A stretch of 64,000 nucleotides of DNA from Maricaulis sp. (GCA_002692855.1 NZMJ01000046.1:372806-436805); one strand, 5' to 3'; shown: positions 34,685 through 43,618, numbered from the stretch's first letter. A program made the numbers and translations. Notes: a model not told the origin generated them from the letters alone.

Positions 34685-36697
34685 TCAGTCCGCAGGATTG
34701 TTGCGGGCCAGGAAGTCGAGCATCGCCTCGTAGAGCTGGCGGTTATGTTCCGGTGTCATCAGCACCGAAACGTGCGGGCCGCCCTCGATCTCGACGAACT
34801 CGTTGGGCCGGCCGGCTTCGGTCAGGGACTGGGCCATGATCCGGGCCTGTTCCACCGGAACGACCGTGTCTTCACTGCCGTGAACCAGCAAGATGGGCGG
34901 CGTGGCGTCGGAAATGTTCTGGCGCGGCGAAATCGACCGGATGCGGTCACGCTCCCGGCGCCAGTCGCCTATGTACTCGGTCCAGTAGTCGACGGCTCCG
35001 CCGACCGCGCCATATTCACGGCCTTCGACCCACTCCATCATTTCGAAGATGTCGGACACCGGCGCACCGGCGATGGCACAGCGATAAAGTTCGGGTGTCA
35101 GCGTTGCGCCAGCGAGCGCAGCGTATCCCCCATAGGACCAGCCAAAGATGCAGACACGGTCTTCGTCGATGATGTTCTGGCCTCCGAGATAGGCGATCGT
35201 GTCGGACACATCGTCCTGCATCGCCTGGCCCCATTCATGGTGACCTGCTTCGATGAAGCTCTGGCCGAAGCCTTCCGAGCCCCGGAATTGCGGCTGGATC
35301 ACGACATAGCCGCGCGAGGCCAGGATCTGGGCCCACGGATCGAAGCCATAAAAGTCCCGGGCCTGCGGACCACCGTGCGGAAGCACCACCAGGGGCAGCT
35401 CTTCGTACTCGCGGTTCGGCGGAAGCGTGACATAGGCGAGAATGTCGCGGCCGTCGCGAGAGCGATAATCCACCGGCAGCACTTCAGCGACCCAGCTGTC
35501 GGGAATTTCCGGACGCTGGCGACCGATCAAGGCAATTGAACCCGCACTGCGATCGAACAGGTAATAAGCGCCCGCCGATCCGCCGAGTTCACGATGGACG
35601 ATGATCCGGTTGCCCGAAGCATCCCACGTCGTCATGCGCACGACACTGCCTGGGAAGGTGGCCTGCAGCTGGGCGTGCAATTCCTGCCAGGGCGATCCGA
35701 AATACTCATAGTGCGGGACGCCGTCATCCCAGTAGGCACCGATCACGCTGTTGTCGCGCCAATCCGTCAGGAAGCCACCGAAATCGGCGCCGCCCGTGTC
35801 GAAGAACGGACCTGATGTTTCCCCGGTTTCAGGGTTGAACTGGTAGGCCTGGCGAAGGTCTTCACCCGTGCGCAGCGAGGCTGTCCAGACATTGAGCCCC
35901 TCGCCCGTCAGACCGGCCGGATTGCCTACATCGGTGCGGATACGCCGGGCGCGGTTGCCTCGGCCATAGCGTTCGACCGTGTAATCATCCCGGAATACAG
36001 AACGCCAACCCGCGCCATTGCGCGTGAAGATTTCAATCCGGCGGTTCTCGTCATCGACATCGTAGCGCAGGACCGGCTCGCCGGACCGGTCGATCACGAA
36101 GCCGGCCGTGTCTGCCTCGCCGACCGAAACTTGCTGGCGGCGGCCGCGACGAAGATTGTAGCGGTAGAGACCGACGGTCGCCGATATTCCGTCTTCGGCA
36201 CCCGACCGGCCGCTGGCGGTGAACCGGTCATCACGGATCGTGGGAATCGCCAGATAGACGTGCTCGGGGTCTTCGGGCCGGATTGAGACGATCTGGGCCG
36301 ATGGCGGCATTTCCTCGAAGTCGCTGCCGTCCGTCGCCAACATGCCGAGTCGCGACACATTGGCCTGGAAGGCACCCGAATTCACCCGGCGGCGTTCGAC
36401 GAAGCGTACGGCCAGATATTCGTCATTCATCCACTGAACGCTGGTGGGCGAAATGTTCTCCTCGTCGGAGACTGACAGCACACGCGATCCGGACCCGTCG
36501 ATTCCGGTGACGATGATGCGGCGTTCTCCGCCATCCACCGATGTCAGCATCGCGAGACGCTGGCCATTCGGCGAAATGCGCACCGACGTCATCGCATCAT
36601 TCGCGGCGTAGGCTTCAATGGGCGGTGGTTGTTGCGCGTGAGCGCTCCCCCCGAACACCAGCCCGGCCAAAGCCGCGGCGGTTAGCAACTGACGCAT
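34685..36697 (-). CDS. Secreted S9 family prolyl oligopeptidase-like peptidase 2
   Basis: This 670-residue exported peptidase has signal peptide 'LLTAAALAGLVFGGSAHA' and GGGAG before the ATG. The propeller half is followed by the catalytic half with 'IFGWSYGGYAALAG' (Ser), 'LVHGSEDTVVPVEQA' (Asp) and 'EIEGGPHVSVLM' (His). It shares domain plan, catalytic strings and C-terminal layout with the neighbouring S9 gene, so the two likely arose by tandem duplication and diverged. Confidence 0.9.
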   Translation of the reverse strand: MRQLLTAAALAGLVFGGSAHAQQPPPIEAYAANDAMTSVRISPNGQRLAMLTSVDGGERRIIVTGIDGSGSRVLSVSDEENISPTSVQWMNDEYLAVRFVERRRVNSGAFQANVSRLGMLATDGSDFEEMPPSAQIVSIRPEDPEHVYLAIPTIRDDRFTASGRSGAEDGISATVGLYRYNLRRGRRQQVSVGEADTAGFVIDRSGEPVLRYDVDDENRRIEIFTRNGAGWRSVFRDDYTVERYGRGNRARRIRTDVGNPAGLTGEGLNVWTASLRTGEDLRQAYQFNPETGETSGPFFDTGGADFGGFLTDWRDNSVIGAYWDDGVPHYEYFGSPWQELHAQLQATFPGSVVRMTTWDASGNRIIVHRELGGSAGAYYLFDRSAGSIALIGRQRPEIPDSWVAEVLPVDYRSRDGRDILAYVTLPPNREYEELPLVVLPHGGPQARDFYGFDPWAQILASRGYVVIQPQFRGSEGFGQSFIEAGHHEWGQAMQDDVSDTIAYLGGQNIIDEDRVCIFGWSYGGYAALAGATLTPELYRCAIAGAPVSDIFEMMEWVEGREYGAVGGAVDYWTEYIGDWRRERDRIRSISPRQNISDATPPILLVHGSEDTVVPVEQARIMAQSLTEAGRPNEFVEIEGGPHVSVLMTPEHNRQLYEAMLDFLARNNPAD

Positions 36698-36792
36698 GTC
36701 TTACTCCCCGATTACAGACACATGGCCAGCATATTGACGGGGTGGGTCGCTCCTTCGCAAGGGTGCGATTACATTCCGTTTCCGGATAATCG

Positions 36793-37812
36793 TCAGATCA
36801 TCTTGAAATGTTTGGCGAGTTTGAGGTGTTGCGCCTGGTAATGAGACCCGGCGCTTCCATAGGGCCGGTCGGGCAGGTCCGTCATCGGTTCGAACACCAG
36901 CTTTGCAACCGGCTGGCCATGTTCAAGAATGAACGGGACGTCGTGACCGCGCACCTCCAGCACAGCGCGGCCGCCTGCCCCACCAATGGATTCCACGCCG
37001 AACCCCGGGTCGAAGAAACCGGCATAATGCGCCCGGAACTCGCCGATCTCGGGCGCAATCGGCGCCATTTCCGCCGCTTCATTCAGGGGGATTTCGACCG
37101 CTTCACGCGAAGCCAGGATGTAGAATTCACCCGGGTCGAGCACGAGACGGCCATCCCCGGCAGGAATCGGCTCCCAGTAGATAGACGGGTCGTGCCCCCC
37201 CACCCGGTTGAGATCGATCAGCCCGGCATGTCGGCGGGCGCGATAACCGATCGGCCCGTGTCCATTGCCCTTCAGATCCACGCTGACCGTCAATTCCCGC
37301 TCGGCTTGCCGACCACCGGCGCGGAAGCGTGCCTGGACAAGGCGGTCGCCCGGCCGCGCCAGGATCGAGAAGGTGCGCGGGCAGATCTCGACATAGAGTG
37401 GGCCGTCATACCCGTAGGGTGCCTGGTCAAAGGCCGCTGCCCGGTCCGAGATCACCCGCGTGAACACATCAAGCCGGCCGGTGGAACTCTTGGGGTTCAT
37501 CGCTGCGCTGAGACCGCCGGGCAGATGAAGCGACTCCTGGAGCGGGGCGAGATAGACGCAGCCCGTTTCCAGGACCGCACCCTCACTCAGGTCGAGCGTG
37601 TGCATCACCACATCACTGTCCAGTCGGTCACGCACGCTATGGCCGGTTCCGGGCAGGAAGCTGGCACGCAGGCGATAGGCCGTCGCCCCCAGGCGCAGGT
37701 CGATGCTCGCGGGCTGGATCTGGCCGTCTTCAACCGGGCTCAGCCCCTTGATCGCACCGCTGTCGATAAGGGCGCGCAGGCGCCGGTCGTTGAGAATTCC
37801 GGTCTCGGTCAT
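36793..37812 (-). CDS. dcd: dCTP deaminase, double-length alphaproteobacterial form
   Basis: This 339-residue 2'-deoxycytidine 5'-triphosphate deaminase makes dUTP for thymidylate synthesis. Classical Dcd is about 190 residues. Here two dUTPase-like folds are joined: the first half has 'IQPASIDLRLG' and 'AMNPKSSTGRLDVFTRVISD'; the second has 'LVLDPGEFYILASREAVEIP' and 'AGFFDPGFGVESIGG'. The substrate and catalytic motifs are thus split between halves. The length matches other alphaproteobacterial enzymes called Dcd. The start has only a weak upstream Shine-Dalgarno. Confidence 0.88.
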   Translation of the reverse strand: MTETGILNDRRLRALIDSGAIKGLSPVEDGQIQPASIDLRLGATAYRLRASFLPGTGHSVRDRLDSDVVMHTLDLSEGAVLETGCVYLAPLQESLHLPGGLSAAMNPKSSTGRLDVFTRVISDRAAAFDQAPYGYDGPLYVEICPRTFSILARPGDRLVQARFRAGGRQAERELTVSVDLKGNGHGPIGYRARRHAGLIDLNRVGGHDPSIYWEPIPAGDGRLVLDPGEFYILASREAVEIPLNEAAEMAPIAPEIGEFRAHYAGFFDPGFGVESIGGAGGRAVLEVRGHDVPFILEHGQPVAKLVFEPMTDLPDRPYGSAGSHYQAQHLKLAKHFKMI

Positions 37813-37944
37813 GGGAAGGGCCGCAGCAGCAGAAGGAACGGAGTATGCGCTCGGCCCTGTCTAACCGAAGGTCAGGGCTTGAGCCAGCGCCCGCGCCATC
37901 GGAGAATGGGGCACGGCGGCCATTCCGTGGCCGGAGGACAGGCC

Positions 37945-38337
37945 ATGTATGAATGTGAAACCGAAGGCGTGATGATTCGGGTCGAACCCGACTTTCTCGA
38001 CGACGAATCCGATCCCGATGAGGGTCGCTATGTCTGGGCCTATACGATCGAGATCGAGAACCGCGGAGAGCGGACGCTGCAACTGATCGCACGCGAGTGG
38101 GAGATCACCGACTCGCAAGGCCGGATCGAGATCGTTCGCGGCGACGGTGTCGTCGGGGAACAGCCCGTCCTGCGGCCCGGCGAAACCTTCCGTTACACGT
38201 CCGGGGCGCCGCTGGCGACGTCATCGGGCTTCATGTGCGGCAATTACCAGATGCGCCGGGAGGACGGCACTCGCTTCGATGCTCGCATCCCGGCCTTCTC
38301 GCTCGATACTCCTTACGACCGGTCGGCGCTGCATTAG
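37945..38337 (+). CDS. apaG: ApaG protein
   Basis: This 130-residue ApaG (FNIII-like beta fold) has the family strings 'YVWAYTIEIENRGERTLQLIAREWEITD' and 'YTSGAPLATSSGFMCGNYQM'. ApaG has been linked to divalent cation (Co2+/Mg2+) efflux and nucleotide binding; its true role is unsettled. GGAGGA precedes the ATG at 37945; the open frame continues upstream over dcd but that part is spurious. It precedes the TrkH-type gene and lies near hslO/argD, a grouping usual in alphaproteobacteria. Confidence 0.93.
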   Translation: MYECETEGVMIRVEPDFLDDESDPDEGRYVWAYTIEIENRGERTLQLIAREWEITDSQGRIEIVRGDGVVGEQPVLRPGETFRYTSGAPLATSSGFMCGNYQMRREDGTRFDARIPAFSLDTPYDRSALH

Positions 38338-38355
38338 GCAGCGGATCGAAAGACA

Positions 38356-39810
38356 GTGAACCCTTCCGTCAGACCCGTCTTTTTCGTCGTAGGCACACTG
38401 ATTGTCGTCCTGTCCACGGCGATGATCGTTCCTTTCCTGCTCGATTTCAGCGACGGCCGCAGCCAGAGCGCGCGCGCCTTTCTGGCGGCCAGCTTCATCG
38501 GAATTTTCGGGGGCGGCACGCTCGCCCTGTCGGCACGGGGTGAACAAGGCGCCCTTTCGACCCGCGCCGGATTCCTGCTGACCGCGGGATCGTGGGCCGT
38601 GCTGGCCTTGTGGGCCGCTGTTCCGCTGCGATTTGCCGGCGTCGGCCTCGACTGGACGGATGCCATCTTCGAATCGATGTCCGGCCTGACAACGACCGGG
38701 GCCACGGTCATTACCGGACTCGACAGCCAGCCGCGCGGCCTCCTGATGTGGCGCGCCATTCTGCAATGGATTGGCGGCATCGGGATCATCGTTACCGCCA
38801 TGGCGGTCTGGCCGCTCCTGGGCGTTGGCGGCATGCAGCTATTCCGGCTGGAATCCTCGGACACGTCGGAAAAAATCCTGCCGCGCGCCGCCCAGATCGC
38901 CGCCGCCATCGCCGCGCTCTATTTCGGGCTGACGGTCGCGTGCGCGCTCAGCTATTCGGCGGTTGGACTATCGACCTTCGACGCCATCGCCCATGCGATG
39001 ACCACGATCGCGACCGGTGGGTATTCGACGCGCGACGCCTCCATCGGCGCCTTCCTGGATCAGGGCGGCGACCTCGTGGCACTGGTCTTCATGCTCGCAT
39101 CTGCGCTGCCCTTCGTGGCCTATCTGGTTGCGCTGCGCGGCCGCCCGTCCGTCCTGTGGAACGACCCGCAGGTGCGCGGCTTCGCGATGGTCGTCGTCAC
39201 GGCGACCGCGGTGCTGACTGTCTTGCTGATGCTGACCCAGGTGCACGGCAATGAATCGGCGTGGCGCTTCGCAGCGGTCAACACGGTGTCGGTCATCACC
39301 GGCACGGGTTTCGCGACGGCAGATTTCAACGCCTGGGGACCGATCGCGCAGGCCAGCATGTTCGCGCTGATGTTCGCAGGCGGATGTGCCGGATCGACAA
39401 CCTGTTCGGTGAAGATTTTCCGCTATCAGATCGCGCTGCTTGCGATCCGGCGCCACCTGGTCTCGCTGGTCCACCCCAACGCCATTGCGCCGATGCGCTA
39501 CGGCAAGCAGATCGTTTCGCAGCAGACCGTTTACTCGGTGCTGGGCTTCCTGTTCGCCTTCATCCTGATCTTCGTTGTCAGCGCCATCGTGCTGAATGCG
39601 CTCGGTCTCGACACGGTGACGGCACTGTCAGGCGCAGCGACCACGCTGGCCAATGTCGGCCCCGGACTCGGCCCGATTATCGGACCGGCCGGCACGTTCC
39701 AGCCGCTGCCTGATGCCGCGAAATGGGTAATGACGGCGAACATGCTGATCGGGCGCCTGGAAGTGATCACTGTGCTGATTTTCCTGACCCCGCGTTTCTG
39801 GCGAGGCTGA
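38356..39810 (+). CDS. TrkH family potassium uptake protein
   Basis: This 484-residue Trk/Ktr-type K+ (or Na+) transporter subunit in the inner membrane starts at GTG 38356, 18 bases after apaG. The four pore loops show the TrkH signatures 'DAIFESMSGLTTTGATVI', 'FDAIAHAMTTIATGGYSTRD', 'AVNTVSVITGTGFATADF' and 'GAATTLANVGPGLG'. 'GGIGIIVTAMAVWPLLG' also matches TrkH. It normally needs the TrkA regulatory subunit, which is not in the window. Confidence 0.94.
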   Translation: MNPSVRPVFFVVGTLIVVLSTAMIVPFLLDFSDGRSQSARAFLAASFIGIFGGGTLALSARGEQGALSTRAGFLLTAGSWAVLALWAAVPLRFAGVGLDWTDAIFESMSGLTTTGATVITGLDSQPRGLLMWRAILQWIGGIGIIVTAMAVWPLLGVGGMQLFRLESSDTSEKILPRAAQIAAAIAALYFGLTVACALSYSAVGLSTFDAIAHAMTTIATGGYSTRDASIGAFLDQGGDLVALVFMLASALPFVAYLVALRGRPSVLWNDPQVRGFAMVVVTATAVLTVLLMLTQVHGNESAWRFAAVNTVSVITGTGFATADFNAWGPIAQASMFALMFAGGCAGSTTCSVKIFRYQIALLAIRRHLVSLVHPNAIAPMRYGKQIVSQQTVYSVLGFLFAFILIFVVSAIVLNALGLDTVTALSGAATTLANVGPGLGPIIGPAGTFQPLPDAAKWVMTANMLIGRLEVITVLIFLTPRFWRG

Positions 39811-39830
39811 GCCGGCGCGGGCTCGCGTGA

Positions 39831-40736
39831 TCAGCCGCGGTCGCGGACCGCTCTGACATCGTCCAGGGCAAACGCGAACGTGCGATTGCAATACTGGCAG
39901 GTCATCGACACCGGATCGTCCTCGCCCATTTCCTCGGCATCAAAGCTGGCCAGCACACCGAGAAGCTTTTCGGGTGTGCAGGGGCAATGACGCGGAACGT
40001 CCGTGTGCGGGAACATGCGGACCCCGTCCTCATGGAACAGGCGGAACAGCAAGTCGCCCGCCGAGATCGTCGGATCGATCAGCTCGTCCGGAGCGATCGT
40101 TCCGAACAGGGCCCGGACATGGTCCCAGTCATCCTCGACACCGCCGCGCGTGTCGTCCGGCGCGATAGCCTGGACGATCGCACCGCTGCCGCGCCATTGG
40201 GACGGAGCATCACCGGACAGGATTTCACCCGCCGCGATGCGGATCATTGTCGGAACCTGCTCGGACTGGGCGAAATAGGCTTCCGCACAGTCCGACAGCG
40301 TTTCGCCCTCAAGCGCGACCACGCCCTGATAGCGGTCCTTGCCTTCGCCGGGATCAATCGTCATTGCGAAAGATCCCTTGCCCAGCATGCCGGTCAGGCT
40401 GGCGTCCGCGGGAATCACCGCGTCCGGGTCCAGCTGGGCCATTGCCCGCACCCCGGCGCCAGACACCCATTCGGCCACGACGAACCGAACCGGGCCGTCG
40501 CCATTGGCCTGAACAATCAGACGACCCTCGAATTTCAGCGTGTCGCCGACCAGAACCGCCAGGATCGCTGCTTCCGCGACCATCCGGGCGACCGGTGCCG
40601 GATAGCCATGTGACCCGACGATCAGGTCGAGTGTCGATCCCAGGCGCGCAATGCGCCCGCGCACAGGACGGTTCTCGATCTGGAATGCCGCGACGATATT
40701 GTCGTCCACTCCGATGCGGTCGGCGCGTTCACTCAT
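39831..40736 (-). CDS. hslO: Hsp33 redox-regulated chaperone
   Basis: This 301-residue Hsp33 holdase is activated by oxidative stress. The zinc-binding redox switch is 'CPCTPEKLLG' (Cys251, Cys253) and 'CQYCNRTFAF' (Cys280, Cys283), the CxC...CxxC pattern. The N-terminal fold has 'GAIVQAIAPDD' and related strings. Its ATG overlaps the argD stop (ATGA), so the two are translationally coupled. Confidence 0.95.
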   Translation of the reverse strand: MSERADRIGVDDNIVAAFQIENRPVRGRIARLGSTLDLIVGSHGYPAPVARMVAEAAILAVLVGDTLKFEGRLIVQANGDGPVRFVVAEWVSGAGVRAMAQLDPDAVIPADASLTGMLGKGSFAMTIDPGEGKDRYQGVVALEGETLSDCAEAYFAQSEQVPTMIRIAAGEILSGDAPSQWRGSGAIVQAIAPDDTRGGVEDDWDHVRALFGTIAPDELIDPTISAGDLLFRLFHEDGVRMFPHTDVPRHCPCTPEKLLGVLASFDAEEMGEDDPVSMTCQYCNRTFAFALDDVRAVRDRG

Positions 40737-41926
40737 CCCTTGAGCTTGTCCGTGGCGGCCTTCAGCGCGACTTCCAGCTTCTCGAGCGCGGTCCGCACAT
40801 CGTCCTTGGTCACGGTCAGTGGCGGGGCCATGCGGGCGACATTGTCGCCGGCCGCACCAATCAGAAGGCCGTTGTCGCGTGCCAGGCCCACGAAGTCGCG
40901 ATTGACGACGGCATCCTTCAGCTTCATCCCGATCAGCAGGCCGCGGCCGCGCACTTCCTCGATCACGTCGGGATAGGTGTCGGCGAGACCGTGGAGTTGC
41001 TGCTTGAGATAGCCCGCAACCTCGTTGACCTCGTCCATGAAGCCCGGCTTGGTCAGTTCGTCGAACACGGCATTGCCGACCGCCATCGCCAGCGGATTGC
41101 CGCCAAAGGTCGATCCGTGCGTGCCCATCTTCATGTGCTCACCGGCAGCGTCGGTCGTCAGGCAGGCGCCCATCGGGAACCCACCGCCAACACCCTTGGC
41201 CACGGCCATGATGTCGGGTTGGGCGCGTTCGGCCCATTCGTGCGCGAACAACTTGCCGGTCCGTCCGGCGCCGCACTGGACTTCGTCATAGATCAGCAGG
41301 ATTCCGTGCTCATCGCACAGCCGGCGGATTTCGCGCAGGTCGGCATCCTCGAACGCGCGGACACCGCCCTCGCCCTGGACGGGCTCGAGCAGGATGGCCG
41401 CGGTCTCTTCCGTGATCGTGGATTTCAGCGCGTCCATGTCACCGAAAGCGATCTGGTCGAAACCTTCCATCGCCGGGCCGAAGCCTTCGAGATACTTGGG
41501 ATTGCCGCCCGCATTGATCGCTCCGAACGAGCGTCCGTGGAAGGCGCCCGTGAAGGTGATGATGCGGTAGCGATGGGGTTCACCCATGGCGAAGAAGTAA
41601 TGCCGCGCGGTTTTCAGCGCGCACTCGATCGCCTCGGTGCCCGAATTGGTAAAGAAGACCCGGTCGGCGAACGTGTTGTCGGTCAGCTTCTTGGCCAGCT
41701 CCAGCTGCCCCGGCACGCGGAACATGTTGGAGGTGTGCCACAGCTTGTCGGCCTGGTCCTTCAACGCACCCACGAGTGCCGGGTGATTGTGGCCCAGCGA
41801 ATTCACGGCGATGCCCGCGATGAAATCGAGATACCGCTCGCCGGTGTCCGTGATCATCCAGACCCCGTCACCGCGCACGAAATCCAGATCAGGCGGGGAA
41901 TAGGTGTCCATCAGCGGCGCGGGCAT
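40733..41926 (-). CDS. argD: Acetylornithine/succinyldiaminopimelate aminotransferase
   Basis: This 397-residue PLP class III aminotransferase acts in arginine (and lysine) synthesis. Key strings are 'VFFTNSGTEAIECALKTAR', 'TFTGAFHGRSFGAINAGG', 'LLIYDEVQCGAGRTGKLFAHE', and 'MAVAKGVGGGFPMGAC' with the PLP Lys. The start is set at ATG 41926, preceded by GAGGAG. The following gene is hslO; argF, which normally sits between them in related genomes, is absent. Confidence 0.94.
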   Translation of the reverse strand: MPAPLMDTYSPPDLDFVRGDGVWMITDTGERYLDFIAGIAVNSLGHNHPALVGALKDQADKLWHTSNMFRVPGQLELAKKLTDNTFADRVFFTNSGTEAIECALKTARHYFFAMGEPHRYRIITFTGAFHGRSFGAINAGGNPKYLEGFGPAMEGFDQIAFGDMDALKSTITEETAAILLEPVQGEGGVRAFEDADLREIRRLCDEHGILLIYDEVQCGAGRTGKLFAHEWAERAQPDIMAVAKGVGGGFPMGACLTTDAAGEHMKMGTHGSTFGGNPLAMAVGNAVFDELTKPGFMDEVNEVAGYLKQQLHGLADTYPDVIEEVRGRGLLIGMKLKDAVVNRDFVGLARDNGLLIGAAGDNVARMAPPLTVTKDDVRTALEKLEVALKAATDKLKG

Positions 41927-42011
41927 GGCGGCGTCTCCTCTAGCCGAACGCCGCGCCCGGATTTCCGGTGCGCGGCGCAAATTGCGTTGCCAGTGGTCTA
42001 GGACTGTCCGC

Positions 42012-42824
42012 CTACGTCTTCAAGCGCCAGCCTGAGCGCAGCACGAGATAGCACGCGGCGAGCAGGACCAGGTTGATTGCGCCGACAACCACGACACCGA
42101 CCAGCACATTGCCGTCAGCATGCCCGGTGAAGCCGTACCGGAAGCCGTCGATCATGTAGAAGAACGGGTTCCAGTGGCTGAGCGTCTGGAAAGGCTCGGG
42201 CAGGATCGAGACCGAGTAGAAGGTCCCCGACAGGAAGGTCAGCGGCATGATTATGAAATTCGTTACCGCAGACATGTGGTCGAACTTTTCAGCCCATATC
42301 CCGCCGATCACGCCCACCATGCCCAGCATCAACGCCGCGCCCAGCCCGAAATAAGCCATCGCCCAGGGCACGTCCGGCGTGAGGTCGATGAAGAAGACCA
42401 TCGCGATGGCCGTCACCAGCCCGACGAGCAGTCCGCGCGTGACCGCGCCGCCGATGAAGGCCGTCAGCAATTCTCCGGGTGAGAGCGGCGGCATCAGGAA
42501 ATCCACCGTATTGCCCTGCACCTTCGACACCAGGATCGACGAGGACGAGTTGGCGAACGCGTTGTTCAGGATGCCCATGAGGATCAGGCCGGGCGCCAGG
42601 AATTCGACAAAAGGCACACCTTCGACAGCCGGCCTGCGATCACCGAATGCCAGCGAAAACACGAGGATGAACAGCCAGGTTGTGACCGCAGGCGCGAGCA
42701 GCGTCTGCACATGGACCTTGAGGAATCGCTGAACTTCCTTTCGGTAGAGCGTCCACAGGCCAAGGGCGTTGATGGCGCCGATACGGCGCGGCTCGGGCAT
42801 CACGGCGGGGCGAAGGTCTGTCAT
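42012..42824 (-). CDS. ABC-2 type transporter permease without nearby ATPase
   Basis: This 270-residue ABC-2 membrane subunit of the NodJ/DrrB type has six predicted helices. 'FVEFLAPGLILMGILNNAFANSSSSIL' and 'LTFLSGTFYSVSILPEPFQTLSHWNPFFYMIDGFRYGF' are family signatures. Such permeases export polysaccharides, lipids or drugs with a separate ATPase. No ATPase gene flanks it here, so the partner must be encoded elsewhere or upstream of the gcrA region. The start is at 42824. Confidence 0.87.
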   Translation of the reverse strand: MTDLRPAVMPEPRRIGAINALGLWTLYRKEVQRFLKVHVQTLLAPAVTTWLFILVFSLAFGDRRPAVEGVPFVEFLAPGLILMGILNNAFANSSSSILVSKVQGNTVDFLMPPLSPGELLTAFIGGAVTRGLLVGLVTAIAMVFFIDLTPDVPWAMAYFGLGAALMLGMVGVIGGIWAEKFDHMSAVTNFIIMPLTFLSGTFYSVSILPEPFQTLSHWNPFFYMIDGFRYGFTGHADGNVLVGVVVVGAINLVLLAACYLVLRSGWRLKT

Positions 42825-42884
42825 GCACCGGAGCTAGCCTGCGGTCCGTCTTCGGGCAAGGGCAGCGCGCCGCGACTGCAAAAC

Positions 42885-42950
42885 GAATCACCTTTCCACA
42901 GGCGAATCAGTGACCGCATCTTGTGGCGGTGACTGTTCAGGATACTGTAT
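42885..42950 (+). promoter_or_regulatory. gcrA upstream region: two GANTC sites, DnaA-box-like motif, promoter candidate
   Basis: Two GAATC sequences (GANTC, the CcrM methylation site) lie at 42885-42889 and 42904-42908. Between them, CTTTCCACA (42892-42900) matches the DnaA box in 7 of 9 positions. A possible TTGTGG -35 (42921-42926) and a TACTGT -10 (42943-42948), 16 bases apart, follow. In Caulobacter, gcrA is controlled by DnaA, CtrA and methylation state; I see no clear TTAA-N7-TTAA CtrA site here. Confidence 0.5.
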
Positions 42951-42968
42951 CTAGCAGAGACCACGACA

Positions 42969-42999
42969 TGTTGAGGTCGAACAATAAATAACCTCAACA
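42969..42999 (+). promoter_or_regulatory. Inverted repeat in the gcrA leader
   Basis: TGTTGAGGT and ACCTCAACA form a perfect 9-bp inverted repeat around a 13-base A/T-rich centre, 43 bases upstream of the gcrA start. It could be an operator dyad or an mRNA hairpin. Confidence 0.55.
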
Positions 43000-43042
43000 G
43001 CTGGTATGGATGATGGGGCTCCGGAGAGGGAGATTTTGCGCC

Positions 43043-43564
43043 ATGGCCTGGACTGATGAACGCGTTGAAACGTTGAAGAAGCTGTGGGCCGACGGGCTTT
43101 CAGCCAGTCAGATTGCCAAGCAATTGGGCGGTGTGACGCGCAATGCCGTGATCGGCAAGGTTCACCGTCTGGGCTTGTCAGGCCGCGCGACGCCGTCGCG
43201 TCCGGTCCGCCGCCCGACACCGGCGCCGCGTCCCCGGCCCGCAGCCCAACCCGCAAAGCCACGCGTCGCGGCCGAGGCTGCGCCCGTATCGCGTGAGCCG
43301 GTCAAGGCGCCCGAGCCCGAGCCGCTTCCCAACGGCGAGTTCGCGACCGTCCTGACCCTGAAGGACTCGATGTGCAAATGGCCGATCGGCGATCCGTCGA
43401 CCGGCGACTTCCGCTTCTGCGGCCGCAAATCAGACGCGGGCGCGGCCTATTGCGACGCGCATGCCCAGATGGCCTACCAGCCCCAGCAGAAGCGCCGCCG
43501 CAAGACATCGGACGCCAACGCGGTGCTCGACTCGCTGGCTGCCACGCGCCGCCTGAATTTCTAG
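43043..43564 (+). CDS. gcrA: GcrA cell-cycle regulator
   Basis: This 173-residue GcrA is the alphaproteobacterial transcription factor that works with sigma-70 RNA polymerase at CcrM-methylated promoters. The N-terminal DNA-binding segment 'MAWTDERVETLKKLWADGLSASQIAKQLGGVTRNAVIGKVHRLGL' is diagnostic. A Pro/Arg/Ala-rich linker (residues ~55-105) is followed by the conserved C-terminal 'CKWPIGDPSTGDFRFCGRKSDAGAAYCDAHAQMAYQ', with paired Cys/His. The ATG at 43043 is preceded by GGGAGA. A hairpin terminator follows the stop. Confidence 0.97.
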   Translation: MAWTDERVETLKKLWADGLSASQIAKQLGGVTRNAVIGKVHRLGLSGRATPSRPVRRPTPAPRPRPAAQPAKPRVAAEAAPVSREPVKAPEPEPLPNGEFATVLTLKDSMCKWPIGDPSTGDFRFCGRKSDAGAAYCDAHAQMAYQPQQKRRRKTSDANAVLDSLAATRRLNF

Positions 43565-43587
43565 GGTTTCTCGTTCGACACGACTGG

Positions 43588-43618
43588 AGGGCGGCAGCTT
43601 CGGCAGCCGCCCTTTTTC
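43588..43618 (+). terminator. Terminator after gcrA
   Basis: An AGGGCGGC / GCCGCCCT stem with a TTCG-type loop is followed by CTTTTTCTTT, about 25 bases after the gcrA stop. Confidence 0.85.

Noticed and set aside
36808..37944. Forward open frame running into apaG
   Set aside because: It is antisense to dcd, which has clear motifs; ApaG homology begins at 37945 with its own ribosome binding site.
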